Assembly (NCBI GenBank): GCA_021307345.1
Contig: CP089930.1
Location: forward strand, 4,030,001 to 4,094,000
DNA: 64,000 bases
Direction of reading: 5' to 3'
Origin: Escherichia coli
GTDB taxonomy: Bacteria; Pseudomonadota; Gammaproteobacteria; Enterobacterales; Enterobacteriaceae
Part shown: positions 54,602 to 64,000 of the stretch, piece after piece
Position numbering within the stretch: position 1 is the stretch's first letter
Layout: each line of letters starts with the position of its first letter
Notes under the pieces: model-generated
The model's database searches: none
Told to the model about the DNA's origin: nothing
What the model saw: the letters and a program-made list of their open reading frames with translations, nothing else
Made by a program: the position numbers and the translations under genes

Positions 54602-55990
54602 TTATTTTTGGCTAAACTTCCGCCGACCATAGACCAGCCAGGTCAGCAGTACACAGATGATGTAAAAGATTAAAAACACTTTCATCGCGCCCACCGGAGA
54701 GCCTGTCATATTCAGCGACATGCCAAACGCCTGCGGAATAAAAAAGCCGCCCACTGCGCCAATGGCTGAGATAAAGCCCAGCGCCGCCGCCGTTTCGGTG
54801 ATCGCTTCTCGCTGCGCTTCATCATCGCTGCCACCTTTCATCTTGACGCGATAAATGGTTATCTGGCGGAAGATGACAGCAATCATCTGGAAGGTGGAGC
54901 CACTACCCAGACCCGCTGTCAGGAACAACCCCATAAACACGACGAAAAATGCGATGAAATTGCCGGAACCTGTACCAGGCAGAGTGAGGAACAACAGGGC
55001 ACTGAAAAGCGCCATAAAAATAAAGTTGATAAGCGTCACCCGCACGCCGCCAAATTTATCGGAGATAGCACCGCCAACTGACCGGGCAATCGCGCCGATA
55101 AACGGCCCAAAGAACGCCAGTTGCAGTATATTCACATCCGGGAACTGAGTTTTCGCCAGCATGGCAAAACCAGCGGAAAAACCGATAAACGAACCGAAGG
55201 TGGCGAGATAGAGCAGACTCAACAGCCAGAGATGCAGACGTTGTAAAACGGGCAACTGGTCGGCAATTGACGCGCGTGAACTGGCGATATCGTTCATCCC
55301 AAACCAGGCGGCGATAGTGGCAATTGCCAGCAGTGGCACCCAAATCCATGCGGCGTTCGCCAGCGACATCACTGAGCCATCGGCCTGTGGTACGCCATTA
55401 ACACCGAGAAAGGCAAATACCGGAACAAAAATCACCAGTGGCGCAACCAGTTGCATCACGCTGACGCCTAAATTGCCTAATCCGCCATTAATCCCTAATG
55501 CGCTACCTTGTTTTGCTTTCGGGAAGAAAAAACTGATATTGCCCATACTGGAAGCAAAATTCGCGCCAGCGAAACCACACAGCAAGGCAATAACAATAAA
55601 TATTCCAAAAGGAGTATGGGGATTTTGTACGGCAATACCGAGCCAGACGCAGGGAATAATCAGGATCGCGGTACTAAAAACAGTCCAGCGACGCCCACCA
55701 AATATAGGCACCATAAAGGAGTAGGGGACACGTAATAATGCGCCAGAAACGGAGGGTAATGCGGTTAATAAAAAAAGCTGATCGGTCGTAAAATTAAAGC
55801 CAATTTTATTGAGATTAACGGTGACTGCGCTAAATAACATCCAGACACAGAATGCAAGAAGTAAACAACTGACTGATATCCAGAGATTTCTTCGTGCTAT
55901 ATGTTTTCCTTTATTTTCCCAGAAGGCCGGATTTTCTGGCTTCCAGTCGCGCAAAAGATAACGATTACTTTTCTCATTTTGCAGTGCCAT
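54602..55990 (-). CDS. narU: Nitrate/nitrite transporter NarU
   Basis: 462 residues from MALQNEKSNRYLLRDWKPEN, with GAGGAAGAAT before the ATG; the open frame's first six codons (M-H-V-R-K-N) are outside. MFS nitrate/nitrite porter with twelve helices and the two nitrate signature segments G-F-A-G-A-N-F-A-S-S-M-G-N-I-S and G-L-G-S-G-S-T-F-Q-M. It exchanges or imports nitrate and exports nitrite for the NarZYV reductase. First gene of narUZYWV. Confidence 0.96.
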   Translation of the reverse strand: MALQNEKSNRYLLRDWKPENPAFWENKGKHIARRNLWISVSCLLLAFCVWMLFSAVTVNLNKIGFNFTTDQLFLLTALPSVSGALLRVPYSFMVPIFGGRRWTVFSTAILIIPCVWLGIAVQNPHTPFGIFIVIALLCGFAGANFASSMGNISFFFPKAKQGSALGINGGLGNLGVSVMQLVAPLVIFVPVFAFLGVNGVPQADGSVMSLANAAWIWVPLLAIATIAAWFGMNDIASSRASIADQLPVLQRLHLWLLSLLYLATFGSFIGFSAGFAMLAKTQFPDVNILQLAFFGPFIGAIARSVGGAISDKFGGVRVTLINFIFMALFSALLFLTLPGTGSGNFIAFFVVFMGLFLTAGLGSGSTFQMIAVIFRQITIYRVKMKGGSDDEAQREAITETAAALGFISAIGAVGGFFIPQAFGMSLNMTGSPVGAMKVFLIFYIICVLLTWLVYGRRKFSQK

Positions 55991-56241
55991 ATTCTTCCTC
56001 ACATGCACACGTTGGTAATGAAAAAAAGAAAGACAGGACGTTGGGCGCGATGACCCACTTTTAGAATTAAGAGAATCAGGTGAGATACTGACTGAAAGAA
56101 TAGATAAGAAAGCGCAGCCGCGCGGTGAGAATGCGGATTATCTGAAGGGTTATGTGTTACTGAATGTAACAAAGATATATCATTGCCTTCACTAATATTT
56201 CAATCCGCATACCCTGAACGAACTTTGTTGCAGCATGAAAC

Positions 56242-57123
56242 TTATCGGTGACGTGTCGCCAGCCAACAGAGCAGAGAGCCGCCACAGACCATGAGTGCGC
56301 CTTGCCAGAATGAGAACGATAGCGGTGCGTTGAGTAGCACGGCAGCCAGAGCAGAAGAAAGTACAGGCGTAAAATAAGAACCAACCGCCATAATCGTTAC
56401 GTTGCCATGTAAAATACCGACATTCCAGGCGGCGTAAGCAAATCCTAAAGTAAATGCCGCAGATATGAGTTTAACGATGACAGGAAAGTTAAAAACCATC
56501 TCTGGTTGTGGCGTTATAAAATAGTAAATCCATAGACTTGCCCCCGTCAGAAGAACGAAAACAGTAATGCCGTTAAATCCACGGGCATATTTATTAGTGA
56601 CTGTGCAATAAGCTGCCCAGATAAACGCACCAATAAACGCCAAAAAATAACTTAATGGACTGGTGGTAATATTATTGATGATTTCATCATATTGTAGCCC
56701 GTTGTCGCCGCCTAATACCCAACAGACACCCATCAAAGCTAAAAGCAATCCGGGAATAATCAGCCAGTTTGTTTTCTGACCATTAAAAAGAATGGCGAAA
56801 AGTATCGTCAGGCTGGGCCATAAATAGTTCACCATGCCTACTTCTATCGCCTGATGACGGGTAGCAGCATAACCTAAGGAAAGCGCGAGGCAGATTTCAT
56901 AACTCACGAACAATACGCTGCCAGCAAGTAAATAGCCTTTCGGGATCTGCCGGATACGCGGGAATCCAACGGTGAAGATTAACAGCAGCCCGCTTAATGA
57001 ATAGATCGCCGCCGCACCACCGACCGGGCCGAGCCCCTCGCTGACACCGCGAATCAATCCTACCATGGTGCTCCACAGGACGATCGCGATTAGCCCTATG
57101 AGCGTTGCTTTTTGTCGTGTCAT
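56242..57123 (-). CDS. yddG: Aromatic amino acid / methyl viologen exporter YddG
   Basis: 293 residues, ten predicted transmembrane helices of the drug/metabolite transporter (EamA) superfamily: T-L-I-G-L-I-A-I-V-L-W-S-T-M-V at the start, and Y-A-A-W-N-V-G-I-L-H-G-N near 230. YddG exports aromatic amino acids and paraquat. In K-12 yddJ, yddK and yddL lie between narU and yddG; here only a 251-bp spacer separates them. Divergent from fdnG across 231 bp. Confidence 0.94.
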   Translation of the reverse strand: MTRQKATLIGLIAIVLWSTMVGLIRGVSEGLGPVGGAAAIYSLSGLLLIFTVGFPRIRQIPKGYLLAGSVLFVSYEICLALSLGYAATRHQAIEVGMVNYLWPSLTILFAILFNGQKTNWLIIPGLLLALMGVCWVLGGDNGLQYDEIINNITTSPLSYFLAFIGAFIWAAYCTVTNKYARGFNGITVFVLLTGASLWIYYFITPQPEMVFNFPVIVKLISAAFTLGFAYAAWNVGILHGNVTIMAVGSYFTPVLSSALAAVLLNAPLSFSFWQGALMVCGGSLLCWLATRHR

Positions 57124-57213
57124 GCGCGTTGTTTAGTCTCTCTTGCCGTTAAAAATTAAGCTGAAATTTATAGCATTTTTTTAACCGGCCTGTCAGGCAG
57201 TGGTGTGTTTTTC

Positions 57214-57229
57214 TACCGCCATTGAGGTA
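57214..57229. promoter_or_regulatory. NarL/NarP 7-2-7 site upstream of fdnG
   Basis: TACCGCC-AT-TGAGGTA: two inverted heptamers resembling TACYYMT with a two-base spacer, the dimer site that NarL uses for nitrate activation of fdnG. It is 125-140 bp before the fdnG ATG. Confidence 0.75.
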
Positions 57230-57276
57230 GGTCAATTTGCGCAGGCGGATTATTTTGTGGCAAACACGTGTTCTTT

Positions 57277-57290
57277 TTGATTTCGCGCAA
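57277..57290. promoter_or_regulatory. FNR-like site upstream of fdnG
   Basis: TTGAT-TTCG-CGCAA agrees with TTGATNNNNATCAA except for two bases in the second half, at 65-78 bp before the ATG, which fits anaerobic activation by FNR. Confidence 0.6.
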
Positions 57291-57354
57291 AAAGATTCAG
57301 AATTTTACTGTTAGTTTCCTCGCGCAGTAATACCCCTGAAAAAAGAGGAAAGCA

Positions 57355-60300
57355 ATGGACGTCAGTCGCAGACAATTTTTTAAAATCTGCGCGGGCGGTA
57401 TGGCGGGAACAACAGTAGCGGCATTGGGCTTTGCCCCGAAGCAAGCACTGGCTCAGGCGCGAAACTACAAATTATTACGCGCTAAAGAGATCCGTAACAC
57501 CTGCACATACTGTTCCGTAGGTTGCGGGCTATTGATGTATAGCCTGGGTGATGGCGCGAAAAACGCCAGAGAAGCGATTTATCACATTGAAGGTGACCCG
57601 GATCATCCGGTAAGTCGTGGTGCGCTGTGCCCGAAAGGGGCCGGTTTGCTGGATTACGTCAACAGCGAAAACCGTCTGCGTTACCCGGAATATCGTGCGC
57701 CTGGTTCTGACAAATGGCAGCGCATTAGCTGGGAAGAAGCATTCTCCCGTATTGCGAAGCTGATGAAAGCTGACCGTGACGCCAACTTTATTGAAAAGAA
57801 TGAGCAGGGCGTAACGGTAAACCGTTGGCTTTCTACCGGTATGCTGTGTGCCTCCGGCGCCAGCAACGAAACCGGGATGCTGACCCAAAAATTTGCCCGC
57901 TCCCTCGGGATGCTGGCGGTAGACAACCAGGCGCGCGTCTGACACGGACCAACGGTAGCAAGTCTTGCTCCAACATTTGGTCGCGGTGCGATGACCAACC
58001 ACTGGGTGGATATCAAAAACGCTAACGTCGTGATGGTGATGGGCGGTAACGCTGCTGAAGCGCATCCCGTCGGTTTCCGCTGGGCGATGGAAGCGAAAAA
58101 TAACAACGATGCAACCCTGATCGTTGTCGATCCCCGTTTTACGCGTACCGCTTCTGTGGCGGATATTTACGCACCTATTCGTTCCGGTACGGACATTACG
58201 TTCCTGTCTGGTGTTCTGCGCTACCTGATCGAAAACAACAAAATCAATGCCGAATACGTTAAGCATTACACCAACGCCAGCCTGCTGGTGCGTGATGATT
58301 TTGCTTTCGAAGACGGTCTGTTCAGCGGTTATGACGCTGAAAAACGCCAGTACGATAAATCGTCCTGGAACTATCAGTTCGATGAAAACGGCTATGCGAA
58401 ACGCGATGACACGCTGACTCATCCGCGCTGTGTGTGGAACCTGCTAAAAGAGCACGTTTCCCGCTATACGCCGGACGTCGTGGAAAACATCTGCGGTACG
58501 CCAAAAGCCGACTTCCTGAAAGTGTGTGAAGTGCTGGCCTCCACCAGCGCACCGGATCGCACAACCACCTTCCTGTACGCGCTGGGCTGGACGCAGCACA
58601 CCGTCGGTGCGCAGAACATCCGTACTATGGCGATGATCCAGTTGCTGCTCGGCAACATGGGTATGGCTGGCGGCGGCGTGAACGCACTGCGTGGTCACTC
58701 CAACATTCAGGGGCTGACTGACTTAGGTCTGCTCTCTACCAGCCTGCCGGGTTATCTGACGCTGCCGTCAGAAAAACAGGTTGATTTGCAGTCGTATCTG
58801 GAAGCGAACACGCCGAAAGCGACGCTGGCGGATCAGGTGAACTACTGGAGCAACTATCCGAAGTTCTTCGTTAGCCTGATGAAATCTTTCTATGGCGATG
58901 CCGCGCAGAAAGAGAACAACTGGGGCTATGACTGGCTGCCGAAGTGGGACCAGACCTACGACGTCATCAAGTATTTCAACATGATGGACGAAGGCAAAGT
59001 CACCGGTTATTTCTGCCAGGGCTTTAACCCGGTTGCGTCCTTCCCGGACAAAAACAAAGTGGTGAGCTGCCTGAGCAAACTGAAGTACATGGTGGTTATC
59101 GATCCGCTGGTGACTGAAACCTCTACCTTCTGGCAGAACCACGGCGAGTCGAACGATGTCGATCCGGCGTCTATTCAGACTGAAGTATTCCGTCTGCCTT
59201 CGACCTGCTTTGCCGAAGAAGATGGTTCTATCGCTAACTCCGGTCGCTGGTTGCAGTGGCACTGGAAAGGTCAGGATGCGCCGGGCGAAGCGCGTAACGA
59301 CGGCGAAATTCTGGCGGGTATCTACCATCATCTGCGCGAGCTGTACCAGGCCGAAGGTGGTAAAGGCGTAGAACCGCTGATGAAGATGAGCTGGAACTAC
59401 AAGCAACCGCACGAGCCGCAGTCTGACGAAGTGGCAAAAGAGAACAACGGCTATGCGCTGGAAGATCTCTATGATGCCAATGGCGTGCTGATTGCGAAGA
59501 AAGGTCAGTTGCTGAGTAGCTTTGCGCATCTGCGTGATGACGGTACGACTGCATCTTCTTGCTGGATCTATACCGGTAGCTGGACAGAGCAGGGCAACCA
59601 GATGGCCAACCGTGATAACTCCGACCCGTCCGGTCTGGGGAACACGCTGGGATGGGCCTGGGCGTGGCCGCTCAACCGTCGCGTGCTGTACAACCGTGCT
59701 TCAGCGGATATCAACGGTAAACCGTGGGATCCGAAACGAATGCTGATCCAGTGGAACGGCAGCAAGTGGACGGGTAACGATATTCCTGACTTCGGCAATG
59801 CCGCGCCGGGTACGCCAACCGGGCCGTTTATCATGCAGCCGGAAGGGATGGGACGCCTGTTTGCCATTAACAAAATGGCGGAAGGTCCGTTCCCGGAACA
59901 CTACGAGCCAATTGAAACGCCGCTGGGCACTAACCCGCTGCATCCGAACGTGGTTTCTAACCCGGTGGTTCGTCTGTATGAACAAGACGCACTGCGGATG
60001 GGTAAAAAAGAGCAGTTCCCGTATGTGGGTACGACCTATCGTCTGACCGAGCACTTCCACACCTGGACCAAGCACGCATTGCTCAACGCAATCGCCCAGC
60101 CGGAACAGTTTGTGGAGATCAGCGAAACGCTGGCGGCGGCGAAAGGCATTGCCAATGGTGACCGTGTCACTGTCTCCAGCAAGCGTGGCTTTATCCGCGC
60201 GGTGGCTGTGGTAACGCGCCGTCTGAAACCGCTGAATGTAAACGGTCAGCAGGTTGAAACGGTGGGTATTCCAATCCACTGGGGCTTTGAGGGTGTCGCG

Positions 60301-60402
60301 CGTAAAGGTTATATCGCTAACACTCTGACGCCAAATGTCGGTGATGCAAACTCGCAAACGCCGGAATATAAAGCGTTCTTAGTAAACATCGAGAAGGCGT
60401 AA
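57355..60402 (+). CDS. fdnG: Formate dehydrogenase-N alpha subunit FdnG (selenoprotein)
   Basis: 1015 residues when the in-frame TGA at 57940-57942 (codon 196) is read as selenocysteine; without readthrough the frame would stop at 195. Twin-arginine signal MDVSRRQFFKICAGGMAGT, then a [4Fe-4S] motif C-T-Y-C-S-V-G-C (about 50-57), then A-R-V-(Sec)-H-G-P-T at the molybdenum site, with bis-MGD domains to the end. Exported with FdnH to the periplasm, where it oxidises formate to CO2. AAAAGAGGAAAGCA precedes the ATG. Nitrate and anaerobic control is expected from the NarL and FNR sites. Confidence 0.97.
57940..57971 (+). promoter_or_regulatory. UGA selenocysteine codon and SECIS hairpin of fdnG
   Basis: TGA at 57940-57942 is followed by GGTAGCA-AGTCT-TGCTCC (57954-57971): GG pairs with CC, a bulged T at 57956, then AGCA pairs with TGCT around an AGTCT loop. 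The bulged U and the GU-containing loop eleven bases after the UGA match the bacterial SECIS pattern bound by SelB. Confidence 0.9.
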
Positions 60403-60414
60403 GGGGGCGAACAG

Positions 60415-61299
60415 ATGGCTATGGAAACGCAGGACATTATCAAAAGGTCCGCAACTAACTCCATCACGCCGCCTTCTCAGGTGCGTGATTACAAAGCAGA
60501 AGTCGCGAAACTTATCGACGTTTCCACCTGTATCGGCTGTAAAGCCTGTCAGGTGGCGTGTTCGGAGTGGAACGACATCCGTGATGAAGTGGGGCACTGC
60601 GTCGGGGTTTACGATAACCCCGCCGATCTGAGCGCCAAGTCCTGGACGGTGATGCGCTTTAGCGAAACCGAACAGAACGGCAAGCTGGAGTGGCTGATCC
60701 GTAAAGACGGCTGTATGCACTGTGAAGATCCGGGCTGCCTGAAGGCGTGCCCGTCTGCTGGTGCAATCATTCAGTACGCTAACGGGATTGTCGATTTCCA
60801 GTCGGAAAACTGCATCGGCTGTGGTTACTGCATTGCCGGGTGTCCGTTTAATATTCCGCGCCTCAACAAAGAGGATAACCGGGTATATAAATGCACGCTC
60901 TGCGTCGATCGCGTCAGCGTCGGCCAGGAACCGGCTTGTGTGAAAACCTGTCCGACCGGGGCTATCCACTTCGGCACCAAGAAGGAGATGCTGGAGCTGG
61001 CGGAACAGCGCGTGGCGAAACTGAAAGCGCGTGGTTACGAACATGCTGGCGTCTACAACCCGGAAGGTGTCGGTGGTACTCACGTTATGTACGTGCTGCA
61101 TCACGCCGATCAGCCGGAGCTGTATCACGGTCTGCCGAAAGATCCGAAGATCGATACCTCGGTGAACTTGTGGAAAGGCGCGTTGAAACCGCTGGCAGCG
61201 GCTGGCTTTATCGCCACTTTTGCCGGGTTGATTTTCCACTACATCGGTATTGGCCCGAATAAGGAAGTGGACGATGACGAGGAGGAGCATCATGAGTAA
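60415..61299 (+). CDS. fdnH: Formate dehydrogenase-N beta subunit FdnH
   Basis: 294 residues with four ferredoxin-like Cys clusters: [11 protein letters not shown] (38-48), [26 protein letters not shown], and C-T-L-C-V-D-R with C-V-K-T-C-P. A single membrane helix near the C terminus (about 256-275, [16 protein letters not shown]) anchors it. Transfers electrons from FdnG to FdnI. 12 bp after fdnG; overlaps fdnI by 8 bp. Confidence 0.97.
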   Translation: MAMETQDIIKRSATNSITPPSQVRDYKAEVAKLIDVSTCIGCKACQVACSEWNDIRDEVGHCVGVYDNPADLSAKSWTVMRFSETEQNGKLEWLIRKDGCMHCEDPGCLKACPSAGAIIQYANGIVDFQSENCIGCGYCIAGCPFNIPRLNKEDNRVYKCTLCVDRVSVGQEPACVKTCPTGAIHFGTKKEMLELAEQRVAKLKARGYEHAGVYNPEGVGGTHVMYVLHHADQPELYHGLPKDPKIDTSVNLWKGALKPLAAAGFIATFAGLIFHYIGIGPNKEVDDDEEEHHE

Positions 61300-61945
61300 G
61301 TCGAAAATGATTGTGCGCACCAAATTTATTGATCGCGCCTGTCACTGGACCGTGGTGATTTGCTTCTTCCTGGTGGCGCTGTCCGGGATTTCGTTCTTCT
61401 TCCCGACGCTGCAATGGCTGACGCAAACCTTCGGTACGCCGCAGATGGGACGCATTTTGCACCCGTTCTTCGGCATTGCGATTTTCGTTGCGCTGATGTT
61501 TATGTTCTTCCGCTTTGTGCATCACAACATCCCGGATAAGAAAGATATTCCGTGGCTGTTGAACATTGTCGAAGTATTAAAAGGCAATGAGCACAAAGTG
61601 GCGGATGTTGGTAAGTACAACGCCGGGCAAAAGATGATGTTCTGGTCGATCATGAGCATGATTTTCGTGCTGCTGGTGACCGGGGTGATTATCTGGCGTC
61701 CGTACTTTGCGCAGTACTTCCCGATGCAGGTTGTTCGCTACAGCCTGCTGATCCACGCGGCTGCCGGTATCATCCTGATCCACGCCATCCTGATCCATAT
61801 GTATATGGCATTTTGGGTGAAAGGATCGATTAAAGGGATGATCGAAGGGAAGGTGAGCCGTCGCTGGGCGAAGAAACACCATCCGCGCTGGTATCGTGAA
61901 ATCGAGAAGGCAGAAGCGAAAAAAGAGAGTGAAGAAGGGATATAA
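61292..61945 (+). CDS. fdnI: Formate dehydrogenase-N gamma subunit FdnI (cytochrome b556)
   Basis: 217 residues starting [19 protein letters not shown], with GAGGAGCATC upstream; longer in-frame starts inside fdnH are rejected. Four transmembrane helices with heme-ligating histidines (C-H-W near 18, R-I-L-H-P near 57, L-I-H-A-A and L-I-H-A-I-L-I-H-M near 155-169). Delivers electrons to menaquinone at the cytoplasmic side. Overlaps fdnH; a GAAAATG / CATTTTC hairpin lies at 61966-61995 after the stop. Confidence 0.96.
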   Translation: MSKSKMIVRTKFIDRACHWTVVICFFLVALSGISFFFPTLQWLTQTFGTPQMGRILHPFFGIAIFVALMFMFFRFVHHNIPDKKDIPWLLNIVEVLKGNEHKVADVGKYNAGQKMMFWSIMSMIFVLLVTGVIIWRPYFAQYFPMQVVRYSLLIHAAAGIILIHAILIHMYMAFWVKGSIKGMIEGKVSRRWAKKHHPRWYREIEKAEAKKESEEGI

Positions 61946-62023
61946 TCTCTTTTGAACTTTAAGCTGAAAATGGCGCTGTAAAAGGCGTCATTTTCATATT
62001 GTAGACAACGTAGGCTTTGTTCA

Positions 62024-62125
62024 TGCCGGATGCGACGTGAACGCCTTATCCGGCCTACAAACCCTTCAAATCCAATAGATTGCAGTGAACTTGTAGGCCT
62101 GATAAGCGTAGCGCATCAGGCAATG
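62024..62125. repeat. REP pair (BIME) after fdnI
   Basis: TGCCGGATGCGACGTGAACG continuing to CCTTATCCGGCCTACAA, then ~35 bp, then TGTAGGCCTGATAAGCG and GCGCATCAGGCAA as an inverted second unit. Located between convergent fdnI and yddM. Confidence 0.9.
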
Positions 62126-62172
62126 TCGCGTTTGTCATCAGTTTCAAATGGCGCTTTATAAGGTGCCATTTT

Positions 62173-62457
62173 TTATTGCGTAACCAGACGGCGCAGTCGC
62201 GACACATCCACCGTCTTTTCCGCCTCAGCCAGACTCCAGGCGTTTTGCAGATTCAGCCACATTTGCGGCGAACTGCCGATCACCACGGAAAGTTTAATTG
62301 CCATTTCTGGCGTCAAAGCTGCTTTTCCGGTCAGCAATCGGCTTGCCGTTGAGGGAGCAATTTCCATTGCTCTGGCAAACTCGCGCAGGCTGACATTAAG
62401 TTCGTCCAGTGATTCCTGAATAATGTCCCCCGGGCGGGGATGATTGGCCATTTTCAT
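62173..62457 (-). CDS. yddM: HigA-family antitoxin YddM
   Basis: 94 residues, XRE helix-turn-helix of HigA/VapI type: [13 protein letters not shown] near 8-20, [20 protein letters not shown] (22-41) and [10 protein letters not shown] (about 62-71). It should bind the upstream toxin and repress their promoter. Its start overlaps the toxin stop (TAATG), so the pair is coupled. Sequence as in K-12 YddM. Confidence 0.93.
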
Positions 62458-62735
62458 TAGTGATAGTCCTCGTAATCCAGTATGTATGCATCGCCATTGA
62501 CGAACTCAAACGTGATTCGCCAGTTGCCCGAGACAGATATTGCCCAAATTCCATCGCGATCGCCGCTTAACGGGTGTAGGCGGTAACCGGGCATATCGAT
62601 ATCAGCAAGACAGCTTGCTGCATCAATCACAGCGAGTCGGTGGCGTAATCGTTTGACTTGCGTCGGTATAACGCCGGAGGTTTTGCCGAGAAGAAACAAG
62701 TCACGCAATCCCTTGTGTCTGAAATTCATTATCAT
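62457..62735 (-). CDS. HigB/RelE-family toxin paired with yddM
   Basis: 92 residues, [18 protein letters not shown] and later [10 protein letters not shown] and [25 protein letters not shown]. This is the HigB (plasmid maintenance killer) form of the RelE fold; such toxins cleave mRNA on the ribosome. Toxin-first order and one-base overlap with the HigA-like gene are typical of higBA. Two possible starts (ATG ATA ATG); the first gives the M-I-x-x-F-R-H-K-G start of the family. The toxin is complete here. Confidence 0.88.
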
Positions 62736-62920
62736 CTCTTCATCCTTGTTCCCTCGAAAGGAACACTATCACTATTGTTCCGTGCAGCGCAACAAATTTC
62801 GCTACGTTTTCGCGAATTGTGAGGGGAAAGATGGGTGAGGAAAAGAAGAAGAGTGAAATTGCGGAAAGCGTCTCGCAAAACAGGCTGCGACCCGAATATG
62901 GCAGTCGCAGCAAAGGCCTC

Positions 62921-63931
62921 TTAGCGGCGGAAATCAATCACCATACGGCCACGGATTTTGCCTTCTTCCATCTCGGTAAAGATGGTGTTGATGTCCGCTA
63001 ACGGACGCAGGGCGACTTTCGGCACCACTTTGCCTTCGGCGGCAAACTGGAAAGCTTCGGTGAGATCCTGGCGCGTGCCGACCAGTGAACCGACCACTTC
63101 AATACCATCCAGCACAAGGCGTGGGATGTCCAGGCTCATGGACTCCGGCGGCAGACCGACTGCCACAACACGCCCGCCTGCACGAACGGCATCAACCGCC
63201 GAGTTAAATGCGGCTTTGGCTACTGCTGTAACAACCGCAGCGTGTGCACCGCCCGCTTTCTCCTGCACAATTTTGGCGGCGTCTTCGGTGCGTGAGTTAA
63301 TCGCTAAATCTGCCCCCATTTCAGTCGCCAGTTTTAACTGCTCATCGTTGACATCAATGGCGATCACTTTGGCGTTAAAGACATTCTTCGCGTATTGCAG
63401 GGCGAGGTTACCCAGACCGCCAAGACCGTAGATAGCAATCCACTGACCGGGACGAATTTTTGACAGTTTAACCGCTTTGTAGGTGGTGACCCCCGCACAG
63501 GTAATGCTGCTGGCCGCCGCCGAGTCCAGACCATCTGGCACTTTTACCGCGTAATCGGCGACCACGATGCACTCTTCCGCCATCCCGCCATCAACGCTGT
63601 ATCCGGCATTTTTAACTGAACGGCAGAGCGTTTCGTTACCACTGTTACAGTATTCGCAATGACCGCATCCTTCGTAAAACCACGCCACGCTGGCACGATC
63701 GCCTGGTTTTAATGAGGTGACACCTGGGCCAACTTCTGCCACCACACCGATGCCTTCATGGCCCAGAATTACGCCGGTTTTGTCACCAAAATCGCCATTC
63801 TTAACATGAAGATCGGTATGACATACACCACAACACTCCATTTTCAGCAGGGCTTCGCCATGTTTCAGTGAGCGCAGTGTTTTATCCGTAACGTCAACAT
63901 GATGATCCTTCGTAACAACCGCAGCCTTCAT
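62921..63931 (-). CDS. adhP: Ethanol-active alcohol dehydrogenase AdhP
   Basis: 336 residues from [14 protein letters not shown]; a 10-residue extension of the frame is rejected because AAAAGGAGGAACT lies just before this ATG. Zinc MDR: catalytic zinc C-C-G-V-C-H-T-D near 33-40 and G-H-E-G near 58-61, structural zinc [15 protein letters not shown] (about 89-103), and NAD site G-L-G-G-L-G (about 169-174). Oxidises ethanol and reduces acetaldehyde with NAD(H) in the cytoplasm. Monocistronic at the end of the window. Confidence 0.96.
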   Translation of the reverse strand: MKAAVVTKDHHVDVTDKTLRSLKHGEALLKMECCGVCHTDLHVKNGDFGDKTGVILGHEGIGVVAEVGPGVTSLKPGDRASVAWFYEGCGHCEYCNSGNETLCRSVKNAGYSVDGGMAEECIVVADYAVKVPDGLDSAAASSITCAGVTTYKAVKLSKIRPGQWIAIYGLGGLGNLALQYAKNVFNAKVIAIDVNDEQLKLATEMGADLAINSRTEDAAKIVQEKAGGAHAAVVTAVAKAAFNSAVDAVRAGGRVVAVGLPPESMSLDIPRLVLDGIEVVGSLVGTRQDLTEAFQFAAEGKVVPKVALRPLADINTIFTEMEEGKIRGRMVIDFRR

Positions 63932-64000
63932 AGTTCCTCCTTTTCGGATGATGTTCTGCATAGCAGGTGAGGCAAATGAGATTTATTTGCCACTACCCAG

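Noticed and set aside
57355-57942. A 195-codon truncated fdnG followed by a second 803-codon gene
   Set aside because: The break is a single TGA at codon 196 exactly where selenocysteine is known in FdnG, with a SECIS hairpin after it, so this is one selenoprotein gene.

Overview
The window is chromosomal DNA from Escherichia coli or a very close relative that is not K-12. Gene order and protein sequences follow the K-12 segment from hrpA to adhP almost gene for gene, with small amino-acid differences throughout, so most names below are recognised by remembered similarity to K-12 proteins. No tRNA, rRNA, CRISPR array, prophage or complete insertion sequence was seen.

Layout. 1-3.7 kb: the 3' part of hrpA, then ydcF. 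3.7-6.9 kb: a strain-specific insert with a DUF2235 lipase-like toxin (Tle1-type, GFSRG motif) and a DUF2931 lipoprotein that is probably its immunity partner. It sits against a wrecked remnant of aldA. 7-10.2 kb: an intact gapC (broken in K-12), cybB, the small RNA rydC on the minus strand, ydcA, and a tandem duplication of the hokB/mokB type I toxin locus. 10.2-25 kb: trg, ydcI, ydcJ, opgD, ydcH, rimL, ydcK, tehAB, ydcL, ydcO/ydcN, rlhA, yncJ. 25.3-36 kb: the hicAB toxin-antitoxin pair, the regulator ydcR, the ydcSTUV-patD polyamine uptake and degradation operon, yncL, ortT, ydcY, ydcZ, mnaT, curA. The biofilm regulator mcbR, which follows curA in K-12, is absent. 36-46.8 kb: yncD (TonB-dependent receptor), yncE and ansP, then a second variable spot. 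There, only the first ~85 bp of yncG survive, and a membrane diguanylate cyclase and a SdsA/YjcS-type alkylsulfatase occupy the place where K-12 carries the rest of yncG, yncH and the rhsE region. pptA, yddH and nhoA follow. 46.8-57 kb: yddE, the second nitrate reductase operon narUZYWV, and yddG. The yddJKL genes known from K-12 are not present. 57-64 kb: formate dehydrogenase-N fdnGHI with its in-frame UGA (selenocysteine) codon and a visible SECIS hairpin, a HigBA-like toxin-antitoxin pair (the antitoxin is yddM), and adhP.

Functional themes. Anaerobic respiration is prominent: fdnGHI passes formate electrons to quinol and narZYV passes quinol electrons to nitrate. A NarL-type 7-2-7 site and an FNR-like site lie upstream of fdnG. 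The polyamine block imports putrescine-like compounds (ydcSTUV) and oxidises the aminobutyraldehyde derived from them (patD). Five toxin or growth-inhibitor systems (two hok copies, hicAB, ortT, higBA-like) and one probable interbacterial effector pair lie within 64 kb. Strain variation is concentrated at three places: aldA, curA/yncD and ansP/pptA.
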